A stretch of DNA of 64,000 nucleotides from Streptomyces sp. NBC_01788 (lineage in GTDB: Bacteria > Actinomycetota > Actinomycetes > Streptomycetales > Streptomycetaceae): positions 1,984,001-2,048,000 of the forward strand of contig NZ_CP109090.1 of NCBI RefSeq assembly GCF_035917575.1, in the 5' to 3' direction. Below are positions 33,996 through 43,050 of this stretch, piece after piece. The stretch's first letter is position 1, and every line of letters begins with the position of its first letter. The notes under the pieces were generated by a model. That model had not been told where the DNA came from and did no database searches. It saw nothing but the letters and a program-made list of their open reading frames with translations. The translations under genes and the position numbers were made by a program.

Positions 33996-34751
33996 ATGGA
34001 TCTTGGACTGAAGGACCGGGTGTACGTCGTCACCGGCTCCACGCGCGGACTGGGCAACGCCACCGCGCGCGAGCTCGTCGCCGACGGCGCGAAGGTGGTC
34101 ATCACCGGGCGGGACAGCGAACGGGTCGCCGCGGCGGCGGCCGAGCTGGGGCCGAACGCCGTCGGGGTGGCCGTGGACAACGCGGACGCCGACGCGCCGG
34201 CGCGGCTGATCGCGACGGCGCGGGAGCATTTCGGCGGCTTCCACGGCGTGCTCGTGAGCGTCGGCGGACCGCCGGCCGGCTTCGTCGCCGACAACACCGA
34301 CGAGCAGTGGCAGGCCGCGTTCGAGTCGGTGTTCCTCGGCGCGGTGCGGCTCGCCCGCGCGGCGGCGGCCGAGCTGGACCCGGGCGGGGTCGTCGGGTTC
34401 GTTCTCTCCGGATCCGTGTACGAGCCGATCGCGGGGCTGACCATCTCCAACGGGCTGCGGCCCGGCCTGGCCGGGTTCGCCAAGTCCCTCGCCGACGAGC
34501 TGGGACCGCGGGGCATCCGGGTCGTGGGTGTGCTGCCGGGCCGCATCGACACGGACCGCGTGCGCGAGCTGGACGCGCTGTCCGCGGACCCGCAGGCGAC
34601 ACGGACGGCCGCCGAGTCCCGGGTGCCGCTGCGCCGGTACGGCACGCCGGAGGAGTTCGGCCGTACGGCCGCGTTCCTGCTGTCGCCCGCCGCCTCCTAC
34701 GTCACCGGTGTGATGCTGCCGGTGGACGGCGGGGCCCGGCACGGGTTCTGA
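33996..34751 (+). CDS. SDR-superfamily protein lacking the catalytic Tyr-Lys pair
   Basis: 251 residues from ATG 33996. The Rossmann nucleotide motif TGSTRGLG (~13-20) and the C-terminal PVDGGARHGF are normal for a FabG-like SDR. At the active site, where YxxxK is expected, the sequence reads TISNGLRPGLAGFAKSL, with Ser and Arg in place of Tyr and Lys. This matches the BKR-like subgroup of SDRs that lacks the usual tetrad. It may bind NAD(P) without being a standard reductase. Convergent with amaP. Confidence 0.85.
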   Translation: MDLGLKDRVYVVTGSTRGLGNATARELVADGAKVVITGRDSERVAAAAAELGPNAVGVAVDNADADAPARLIATAREHFGGFHGVLVSVGGPPAGFVADNTDEQWQAAFESVFLGAVRLARAAAAELDPGGVVGFVLSGSVYEPIAGLTISNGLRPGLAGFAKSLADELGPRGIRVVGVLPGRIDTDRVRELDALSADPQATRTAAESRVPLRRYGTPEEFGRTAAFLLSPAASYVTGVMLPVDGGARHGF

Positions 34752-34773
34752 GCCGGCACCACACCGGGCCGGG

Positions 34774-35352
34774 TCAGCTCACCCGCTCCGCGCGATGCCT
34801 CACCGCCCTCAATCGCACCTCCGCCGGAAGCGCCGCGAGACGGGCGGAGTCCCGGGCGTGGACGAGGGCACGGCCGGTGAGGTGGTCGAGGACCGCTCCC
34901 GGGTCCGCATGGGGTTCCAGGAGGAGCCGCACATGGGTCCTGGGGGCGCCGCGGCGGCCGGTCAGACGGACCTGGGCGCCGGCGACGCCGTCGGGCTGCT
35001 CGGCGTCCGCGGCCAGGACGTTCTCCAGGGCCCGGCCCCGCAGCAGGGCCGTCTCGCCGTCCCCGGTGTCGACGACCACCTCGCCGAGCCGCCGCCGGCG
35101 CACCACCGCGGCCAGCCACCACAGGGCCAGCAGCACCAGGACGGCCAGGGCGCCGAGAACGGCGGGCCACCACCAGCCGGCCTCCCGCCACCGTGTCCGC
35201 TCGGCGGCGCTCAGCAGGACGTCGTGCCGGCCGCGGTGGATCCACCACGAGGGCGGCCGTACGCCCATCCCCACGGCGAGCACCGATCCGCCCACCACCA
35301 GCAGCACAAGACCGGCGAGCCCGGTCAGCACCCTGTGGACGATCCCGCGCAC
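34774..35352 (-). CDS. amaP: AmaP, Asp23 membrane anchor
   Basis: 192 residues from GTG 35352, four bases after the upstream stop. Two transmembrane helices (~10-30 and ~62-85, separated by a loop with PPSWWIHRGRHD) precede a soluble Asp23-like domain (~95-190). AmaP anchors Asp23-type proteins at the membrane in Gram-positive bacteria. It is the last gene of a five-gene operon with two Asp23 paralogues, which supports the name. Confidence 0.82.
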   Translation of the reverse strand: MRGIVHRVLTGLAGLVLLVVGGSVLAVGMGVRPPSWWIHRGRHDVLLSAAERTRWREAGWWWPAVLGALAVLVLLALWWLAAVVRRRRLGEVVVDTGDGETALLRGRALENVLAADAEQPDGVAGAQVRLTGRRGAPRTHVRLLLEPHADPGAVLDHLTGRALVHARDSARLAALPAEVRLRAVRHRAERVS

Positions 35353-35356
35353 GTCC

Positions 35357-36028
35357 TCACCCCTTCCGTCCGGGCCGCGTGACGCGCACCGTCAGGGCGT
35401 GCGGCCGGGTCAGGCCCAGGCGCCGGACCGCCTCGGCGAGCACGGTGTCCAGGTCGGCGCGCACTTCCTCCAGCGTCCGGAAGTGCGAGACCACGTGTAC
35501 GTCTGCCCTGCGGCGGCGCAGCCGCACGCGCGCCGACCGCACGCCGGCGATCTCCATGGCCCGGTCGCGCAGCACCAGCGCGGCGGCGTCCCGGTGCAGC
35601 CCGGCCCGCACGTCGGGATGGGTGCGCCGCATGGGCAGCAGGTGGCGCAGCCCGGGAGTGGCCGCCAGCACGAGCAGCCACAGGCCGAGGAGCACGGTGA
35701 CACCCGCGCCGACGAGCACCCAGGTGTCGTCCAGCGGTCGCTCGGCCAGCTGCCGGGCCAGCTCCCGGCGCCAGCGCAGTCCGGGCCGGCCGGCGCGGAC
35801 GGCCGCGATGTCGTACAGGAAGGCGCCCGCCACGATCAGGAGCAGCAGGGCGACGATGCCCGCGGGCACCCGCCGCGGCGACCAGAACCGGCCGCGGCGG
35901 CCGTCCCCGCCGTCCTGGACGGGCGGGGGGCCGTCGGTGTCCGGGGCGGCCGGCCGCCCGAGGGTGTCGTCCTTCTCGATGACCGGCAGGCGTTGTGTGG
36001 TGCCCTCGGAGCCCTGGGGCTCGCTCAT
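35357..36028 (-). CDS. DUF6286-type membrane protein of the Asp23 operon
   Basis: 223 residues from ATG 36028, overlapping the upstream Asp23 stop as ATGA, with GGGAGG before it. A Pro/Asp-rich N-terminus (~1-48) is followed by helix AGIVALLLLIVAGAFLYDIAAV, a second helix WVLVGAGVTVLLGLWLLVLA, and a C-terminal domain that may be Asp23-like (VRSARVRLRRRRADVHVV). The layout parallels AmaP, so it may be a second membrane anchor. Function is inferred from the operon. Confidence 0.75.
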   Translation of the reverse strand: MSEPQGSEGTTQRLPVIEKDDTLGRPAAPDTDGPPPVQDGGDGRRGRFWSPRRVPAGIVALLLLIVAGAFLYDIAAVRAGRPGLRWRRELARQLAERPLDDTWVLVGAGVTVLLGLWLLVLAATPGLRHLLPMRRTHPDVRAGLHRDAAALVLRDRAMEIAGVRSARVRLRRRRADVHVVSHFRTLEEVRADLDTVLAEAVRRLGLTRPHALTVRVTRPGRKG

Positions 36029-36399
36029 CGCGTCCTCCCCTGTGCCGTGCCGTACGCGGGTGCCGGATGCAGCCGTTCCACCCGGACCGTGACCTCCGGC
36101 ACCTGCATTCCCACCAACGCGCCTACCCGCTCGACCACTTGGCGACGCACCGCACCGCAGCACGCGCCGATGTCGCTCGGGTAGGGGAGGTCGAGGACGA
36201 TCCGGACGCGGGCGGCGTCGTGGCGCACCACCACCGTGACGTCCGGTGGCGCGGCGTCCGGCGGCAGGGCACCGAGCGCCTCACGGGCCGCACGGGCGGC
36301 GATCTTGGCGACGACACGGTCGGCGATCGTCGTCGCTCCGCGCTCGCCGGGCAGCAGGCCGGCCGGGACGGTGCCCGGCTCGCCGTTCCCACCGTTCAC
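36025..36399 (-). CDS. Asp23/Gls24-family protein (short)
   Basis: 124 residues from GTG 36399, preceded by GGAGGTGATC, an unusually full Shine-Dalgarno match. The Asp23 signature is visible: GATTIADRVVAKIAARAAREALG near 21-43 and VTVVVRHDAARVRIVLDLPYP in the middle. It is shorter than the first paralogue in the operon. Asp23 proteins form membrane-linked layers and respond to envelope stress. Confidence 0.85.
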   Translation of the reverse strand: MNGGNGEPGTVPAGLLPGERGATTIADRVVAKIAARAAREALGALPPDAAPPDVTVVVRHDAARVRIVLDLPYPSDIGACCGAVRRQVVERVGALVGMQVPEVTVRVERLHPAPAYGTAQGRTR

Positions 36400-36405
36400 C
36401 GCGGA

Positions 36406-36588
36406 TCACCTCCGGCGGTCACGGGGGCGGAAGAAGTCGCTGAGTTCCAGGTCCCCCTCCAGGAACCGGCCGACGACGAAGCCGACGGCGCCCAAAGCCG
36501 CCACCAGCAGGAAGGCGCCGAAGCCGCCGAAATACCCGGCGAAGCCCAGCGCCATACCGGCGATCATGCCGGCCACGGCCATGCTCAT
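36406..36588 (-). CDS. Small membrane protein of the Asp23 operon
   Basis: 60 residues from ATG 36588, with GAGGAG upstream. Almost all of it is two closely spaced hydrophobic segments (MSMAVAGMIAGMALGFAGYF and FGAFLLVAALGAVGFVVGRFL) followed by a charged DLELSDFFRPRDRRR tail. It resembles DUF2273-type proteins found in Asp23/AmaP operons. It sits between the two asp23 genes, 6 bases before the second. Confidence 0.82.
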   Translation of the reverse strand: MSMAVAGMIAGMALGFAGYFGGFGAFLLVAALGAVGFVVGRFLEGDLELSDFFRPRDRRR

Positions 36589-36675
36589 CGCGCGCTCCTC
36601 AACTCCTCGGCCGTCGCCGGGCCGTCGTCCGCTCGCCCTCGTCATCGGTCCTTCGCCGCCGTGGTGACCGGTTGG

Positions 36676-37167
36676 TCACTGGAGGCGCAGCGCGATCTCC
36701 TCCTCCTCTTCCTCCGGCAGCTGGACATCGCTGACGGCGATGTTGACCTCGACGACCTCGAGACCGGTCATCCGCTCCACCGACGCGATCACGTTCTCCC
36801 GGACCGCCCGCGCCACGTCGGTGATCGACACGCCGTAGTCGACGACGATCTCCAGGTCGAGCGCGGTCTGCACCTCGCCGACCTCGGCCTTCACACCGCG
36901 GGTCACGGACTTCGCACCGCCCGGGACGCGGTCGCGCACGGCCCCGAAGGTCCGCGCGAACCCGCTGCCCATGGCGCTCACCCCGACCACGTCGCGCGCG
37001 GCCATCCCGGCGATCTTCTCCACGACCCCGTCGGCGATGGTGGTCCGCCCCCGGGCGGCGGGATCTCCCAGGCCGCGCCGGGTCGCCTGTGCCCTGCGGG
37101 GCGCGGTGGTCTCCGGTACCTCCCGCTCGCCCTCGAGGGTCCTCGTCCAGTCCTGTTCCGTGGCCAT
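36676..37167 (-). CDS. Asp23/Gls24-family envelope stress protein
   Basis: 163 residues from ATG 37167; first gene of the operon. The Asp23 domain spans ~40-155, with GRTTIADGVVEKIAGMAARDVVGV and the central LEIVVDYGVSITDVARAVRENVIASVERMTGLEVVEVNI. An acidic PEEEEEEI stretch closes the chain. Known Asp23 family members are abundant stress proteins tethered to the membrane by AmaP; this operon supplies such an anchor. Confidence 0.9.
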   Translation of the reverse strand: MATEQDWTRTLEGEREVPETTAPRRAQATRRGLGDPAARGRTTIADGVVEKIAGMAARDVVGVSAMGSGFARTFGAVRDRVPGGAKSVTRGVKAEVGEVQTALDLEIVVDYGVSITDVARAVRENVIASVERMTGLEVVEVNIAVSDVQLPEEEEEEIALRLQ

Positions 37168-37246
37168 CGCCGTACGTCCTTCCGGTCGCCGTCCCGAACC
37201 ACGGTAGGCGGACGGACACGATCACGCCCCCGGTGCGGCGGCGCCG

Positions 37247-38050
37247 TCAGTCGCCGGTGCCGGCTAGGTCCCGCAGCCGCCGGGCCTGCGCCTCGCGTTC
37301 GGAGGCGCGCTGCTCCTCGTACGACCGTTCCCGGGCACCGCGCAGCAACGCCTTGGTCTCGACCACGGCGTCGCGGGGCGCTGCGAGGAGCGCCGCGGCC
37401 AGGTCCCGTGCGGTCGCGTCGAGCTGGTCCGCGGGCACGGCGAGGTTCGCCAGCCCGGTGTTCACCGCCTCGGCGGCGCCCACGTACCGGCCGGTGAGGC
37501 AGATCTCCAGCGCGCGTGCCTGGCCGACCAGGCCCACCAGCGGATGCGTGCCGGTGAGGTCGGGGACCAGCCCGAGACTGGTCTCGCGCATGGCGAACTG
37601 CACGTCGTCGGCGACGACGCGCAGATCACAGGCCAATGCCAGCTGGAAGCCCGCCCCGATGGCGTGCCCCTGGACGGCGGCGACGGACACGATGTCATTG
37701 CGCCGCCACCAGGTGAACGCCTCCTGGTACTCGGCGATGGTCGCGTCCAGCTCGGCGTCGGAACCACGCGCGAGGTCGAGGAACGACGGCTCGCCGTCGA
37801 ACCCCTCGGGCGTGAACGCCTGCCGGTCGAGCCCCGCGGAGAAGGACCTGCCCTCGCCGCGCAGCAGCACGACGCGGACGGAGCCCGGCAGCAGCCGACC
37901 GGCCTCGGTCAGCGCCCGCCACAGAGCAGGGCTCTGCGCGTTGCGCTTGGCCGGGTTGGTCAGCGTCACCGTGGCGATCGAGTCGTCGACGGTGAGCCGT
38001 ACGCCGTCCTCGTCGAGTACCGGATCGAGGTCGTGCTCGGGCGGGACCAT
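37247..38050 (-). CDS. Enoyl-CoA hydratase/isomerase family protein
   Basis: 267 residues from ATG 38050, with GGAGG 8 bases upstream. The crotonase fold is clear: oxyanion loop FSAGLD near 68-73, then AAVQGHAIGAGFQLALACDLRVVADDVQFAMRETSLGLVPDLTGTHPL at ~120-170. Glu residues at the usual hydratase positions are only partly conserved, so the exact reaction (hydratase, isomerase or hydrolase) is open. The neighbours (asp23 operon, gbn) give no pathway. Confidence 0.88.
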   Translation of the reverse strand: MVPPEHDLDPVLDEDGVRLTVDDSIATVTLTNPAKRNAQSPALWRALTEAGRLLPGSVRVVLLRGEGRSFSAGLDRQAFTPEGFDGEPSFLDLARGSDAELDATIAEYQEAFTWWRRNDIVSVAAVQGHAIGAGFQLALACDLRVVADDVQFAMRETSLGLVPDLTGTHPLVGLVGQARALEICLTGRYVGAAEAVNTGLANLAVPADQLDATARDLAAALLAAPRDAVVETKALLRGARERSYEEQRASEREAQARRLRDLAGTGD

Positions 38051-38182
38051 GGTGCGCCTCCGACGGGTGCGGTCATCGTGGATGCCCTCGCGGGCATCAT
38101 AAGTGACTGCACAGTAACTACCCGGCCGATCGGAGAACCGACCGGGTGGTCACCGTCGAAAGCCGATGGGCCGCCCGCGGTT

Positions 38183-38404
38183 TCAGGCCGACGGGGCCTT
38201 CTTGCCCCGCGTCGCCCCGCCACGCCCACGGAGCGTGACACCCGACTCGCTGAGCATCCGGTGAACAAAGCCATACGAGCGGCCGGTCTCCTCGGCCAAC
38301 GCCCGAATGCTCGCACCGGCGTCGTACTTCTTCTTCAGGTCTGCCGCGAGCTTGTCGCGCGCGGCGCCGGTCACCCGGCTGCCCTTCTTCAGAGTCTCGG
38401 CCAC
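38183..38404 (-). CDS. gbn: Gbn, GATC-binding nucleoid-associated protein
   Basis: 73 residues from GTG 38404, with GAGGAG 8 bases upstream; the frame is open to 38524, but the known protein has this length. The sequence is Lys/Arg-rich at both ends, with a central helix-turn-helix (GASIRALAEETGRSYGFVHRMLSESG). It matches S. coelicolor SCO1839 (Gbn), reported as a small nucleoid-associated protein that binds many GATC-containing sites and influences development and antibiotic production. The upstream region has its own cluster of GATC sites. Confidence 0.92.
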   Translation of the reverse strand: MAETLKKGSRVTGAARDKLAADLKKKYDAGASIRALAEETGRSYGFVHRMLSESGVTLRGRGGATRGKKAPSA

Positions 38405-38738
38405 CCGTGCCTCCTCATGGGAAGTGCGCTCTGGTCCCCTCATGATCACCCCTCCGGGGCCCGATGGCCACCCATTCGGCAAGGTCCGTGAGACCCACCC
38501 GTGACGACAGGAGCACATCCCCACAAGCGGAATCCGTCATTCCGCGCCTCGGCGTCCGTACCGCCGTTCGGGTTCTTCCGCGAAGTGCCTGGTCAGGGAC
38601 GCACGACGGCCGAGCCCTTGGCACATAAGGGCTCGACCGCGAAATCGATGGAGGACACACCTCGATACGAGGAGATCTCACACAGATGATGGATCACCGA
38701 TGGGCCGAATGATCCATACGCCGTTGATCGCCTGTTCG
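38405..38738. promoter_or_regulatory. 334-base region upstream of gbn with GATC cluster
   Basis: This gap carries the gbn promoter and the 3' end of the ABC-F transcript. GATC occurs at 38444 and then four times within 56 bases (38674, 38692, 38711, 38726), far above the chance density in this GC-rich DNA. TGGATCA (38690-38696) and TGATCCA (38710-38716) form an inverted repeat. Gbn binds GATC motifs, so autoregulation is a natural inference. No ORF with good coding signal is seen. Confidence 0.5.
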
Positions 38739-40337
<1,599 letters not shown>

Positions 40338-40421
40338 GGACAGACTCCAGGGCTGGGGCGCCCCCTGCTCGTAGAGCTCGGGGGGGGGAGGCGGGTGGGC
40401 GGCTGAGGACGTACCCGCGGT

Positions 40422-40454
40422 CTAATGCACGAGGAGAATGGCCATGGAGGACAT
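40422..40454 (-). CDS. Possible leader peptide of the ABC-F gene (MSSMAILLVH)
   Basis: Reading the minus strand upstream of the ABC-F start, ATG 40454 opens a 10-codon frame encoding MSSMAILLVH and closing at TAG 40422-40424; an internal ATG at 40445 would give MAILLVH. Between it and the GTG at 40337 lie a run of nine Cs (minus strand) and a G-rich block that can pair. Short hydrophobic leader ORFs precede several antibiotic-responsive Erm and ABC-F genes. No strong Shine-Dalgarno site is visible, so a leaderless transcript would be needed. Confidence 0.4.
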   Translation of the reverse strand: MSSMAILLVH

Positions 40455-40579
40455 TCTAACGGGGGTGGGCAAGCGCTTTTGCGGGTGTGTTCGCGCCGGG
40501 GCGCTGTCAGTGGCCGGTGCCAGACTGGGCGGCGCACCGCACTCGTCGGTGCGCACCGACGCACAGGGAAGTGATCGGC

Positions 40580-40993
40580 ATGGCGGACACGGCCGGCGAA
40601 CGCCCGAGCATCTACCCGACGCTGCTGTACGCGGACGCCAAGGCGGCCGTCAAGCAGCTGACGGAGGCCTTCGGCTTCACGGAACTGGCGGTGTACGAGG
40701 GCGAGGACGGCCTCGTACACCACGCAGAGCTGGTGCAGGGCAACGGCGCGGTGATGCTGGGCTCGAAGGGCCGCGGCGGCCGCTTCGACGAGGCGATGCG
40801 CGGCGCCGGCCCCGCGGGGGTGTACGTCGTGGTGGACGACGTGGACGCCCACCACCGGCACGCGGCGGACCACGGCGCGGAGATCCTGATGCCCCCGACC
40901 GACCAGGACTACGGCTCCCGGGACTACATGGCCCGGGACGTCGAGGGCAACATCTGGAGCTTCGGCACGTACGCGCCCCACGTCGAGGGCTGA
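40580..40993 (+). CDS. VOC-superfamily (glyoxalase/bleomycin-resistance fold) protein
   Basis: 137 residues from ATG 40580, preceded by AGGGAAGTGATC. Two βαβββ modules are visible, with TLLYADAKAAVKQLTEAFGF and GVYVVVDDVDAHHRHAADHGAE, closing in RDVEGNIWSFGTYAP, where Glu is a typical VOC metal or core residue. It resembles the PhnB/YdcN-like branch. Substrate unknown. It converges on the unknown gene at 41036. Confidence 0.85.
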   Translation: MADTAGERPSIYPTLLYADAKAAVKQLTEAFGFTELAVYEGEDGLVHHAELVQGNGAVMLGSKGRGGRFDEAMRGAGPAGVYVVVDDVDAHHRHAADHGAEILMPPTDQDYGSRDYMARDVEGNIWSFGTYAPHVEG

Positions 40994-41035
40994 CCGCTCC
41001 GCGGCCCCGGGGGCGGTTGCCTCGGCCCCGGGGGC

Positions 41036-42859
41036 CTAGTTGCCTCCGGTGTGGACCTGGAAGGCCGCCCGGCGCAGGGCCTTGGCCAGCGCCGGGTCGG
41101 GGTGCGCGGCGGCGAGCGCGACCAGCACCTGCACGGTGCGGGGGTGGCCCACGGTGCGCACCTCGTCGAGCAGCATCGGGACGGTGGGCTGCACCGCGGC
41201 CTCCAGGTGCCGTACGAGCATCGAGGCCTCGCCGTGGTCGGTGACCGCGGCGGCGGTGTCGACCCACAGCCAGGTGGCCTCCTCGCGGGTGAGCAGCTCG
41301 TGGGCGTCCTCCGCGTCGACGCCGTCGTGCTCGGCGAGCCACAGCAGGGCGTACGGTCTGAGCGCCGGCTCGTCGAGCACGGCCCGTACGTCGGGTTCGG
41401 CGGGCGCGCCGACGACCCGCAGCGCCTCGAAGGCGAGCCCGCGCAGCAGGGCGTCCTCACCGCGGGCGCCGCCGAGCAGCTCGGTGACGGCGCTGCCGAC
41501 GGGCCGGGCGGCGAGCCAGGCGCGGTACTCGGCCCGGGCCGCGTTGGGCCGCAGCTGGGCGCAGCCGCGGAGCATGCCCTCGGCCGACTGCTCGATGTTC
41601 CCGGCGGGGCTCTGCGCGGCCACGCAGATCTGCTCCAGCTTCACCCACACCGCCCAGCTCCCGAGCGGGGTGAGCGTTGCCTGCCCGTCCCCGACGGTCA
41701 GCGCCCCCACCGCGGCGAGCGCCCGCAGGGCCCACCCGAGCAGCGGCGCAAGCGGGTCGCTCCCGTCGCCGGGCACCGCGACCCGCGGCGCGGACGGGGA
41801 AACGCCGGCATCGCCGTCGGACACCGGCAGGCCGGACTCGGGCGCGACGGCCGTGACCACCGCACCGTCGGCGTCGGAGCCGGCGACGGTCGCGGTCGCG
41901 GTCGCGGGGGCCACGCGGAGGACGGCCTCGGGGTCGGGGACGGCGCCGGGCTCGGCGGCCGCGTGCGGGGCCGCGGAGGTCTCGGGCGCGACAGCACCGT
42001 CGAGGCCGGAGACGACGCTCGCCCCGGCGGCAGGGGCCACCCGAAGACCGGAGCCCGGCACAGGGGCGGCGGGCCCGGTGCCCCCGGGCACGGCGCCCTC
42101 CGGCGACGGGGCTGCCGCGCCACCGCCGGGGGCGGCGGGGGCAGCCCTGAGGCCGATCTCCAGGTCGGGGGCGGCGCCCGGCGCGGGGGCGGGGTCCGTG
42201 GCTCCGAGCGCGGGGTCCGGGGTGTAGGAGACCTCGCAGCGGTCGGTGCGCAGTTCTGTGACGCGCTGGCGGAGGAGGTCGAGGAGCTGGTCGACCGGGA
42301 CGGGGCCGGCGGAGAGCTGGAGGAAGGACAGGACCTGCGGCATGGCCGACACGACCTCGGCGACGGCGGCCGCCTCGTGGCCCTCCGGTTCCGGGCAGGC
42401 GAGCGACCAGGCGTCGAAGAGGGCCACCCAGCCGCGCAGGACGGCGCTGTCGTCGCGGTCCCAGGCGCGCAGCCGCCAGCCGGGGCGGGCGTTGTCGCCG
42501 TGCACCTCGATGAGGCCGGAGAGCCGGGCGGTGTCCCAGTCGGCGCGGACCTGAGCGGCGGTCAGGCCCAGATCGGCGGCCGCCCTCTCGGTGGTCGCGT
42601 CGGAGAGGGTGGCCTTGTCGTCGGCGGTCGGCCCCCCGCGGCCGGGCCCGAGGGCGGCGTCCGCCCAGCGGGCGACGCGGGCCGCCCCGGCCAGGAGGGA
42701 GCGCGCCGTTCTGGCCAGCACCGCGGGTGCCGGAGTGCCCTCCGGGGGGCGCGGGGCGTGGCGGCGCGGTTGCCGCTGGTTCACGGCTCTGGGGGCGGCG
42801 GCCAGGGGTCGTGGGCGGACGATGCGAAGCCTGGAGTCGCGCGGGATACGGGACGTCAC
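41036..42859 (-). CDS. Unknown 607-residue actinobacterial protein
   Basis: 607 residues from GTG 42859, where the protein-like composition starts. Three parts can be seen. Residues ~70-215 are a folded N-terminal domain. Residues ~225-370 are a low-complexity Ala/Pro/Gly/Asp linker with three loose copies of an LR(V/A)AP-A pattern. The C-terminal ~230 residues are helical and HEAT-like (LLRGLAFEALRVVGAPAEPDVRAVLDEPALRPYALLWLAEHDG, then TVGHPRTVQVLVALAAAHPDPALAKALRRAAFQ). I recognise no catalytic motif and assign no function; an adaptor role would fit. Confidence 0.72.
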   Translation of the reverse strand: MTSRIPRDSRLRIVRPRPLAAAPRAVNQRQPRRHAPRPPEGTPAPAVLARTARSLLAGAARVARWADAALGPGRGGPTADDKATLSDATTERAAADLGLTAAQVRADWDTARLSGLIEVHGDNARPGWRLRAWDRDDSAVLRGWVALFDAWSLACPEPEGHEAAAVAEVVSAMPQVLSFLQLSAGPVPVDQLLDLLRQRVTELRTDRCEVSYTPDPALGATDPAPAPGAAPDLEIGLRAAPAAPGGGAAAPSPEGAVPGGTGPAAPVPGSGLRVAPAAGASVVSGLDGAVAPETSAAPHAAAEPGAVPDPEAVLRVAPATATATVAGSDADGAVVTAVAPESGLPVSDGDAGVSPSAPRVAVPGDGSDPLAPLLGWALRALAAVGALTVGDGQATLTPLGSWAVWVKLEQICVAAQSPAGNIEQSAEGMLRGCAQLRPNAARAEYRAWLAARPVGSAVTELLGGARGEDALLRGLAFEALRVVGAPAEPDVRAVLDEPALRPYALLWLAEHDGVDAEDAHELLTREEATWLWVDTAAAVTDHGEASMLVRHLEAAVQPTVPMLLDEVRTVGHPRTVQVLVALAAAHPDPALAKALRRAAFQVHTGGN

Positions 42860-43050
42860 GGGTGCAGTCTTCCGGTTGACGGTCCGAAAACCCAAACGGA
42901 ATGTCACGGCGGGCGATGGAGAAGGCCAAGGGAAGGCCGCGAGGACACCCGAGGGGCACCTTTCAGCCGGTTCCGGAGGGGTCCCCGGGACCTGGGCGTA
43001 CGCCGGTCCCCCAGCGGGTGACACGCGGCGAAAGGAACCGTGCCGCCGCC

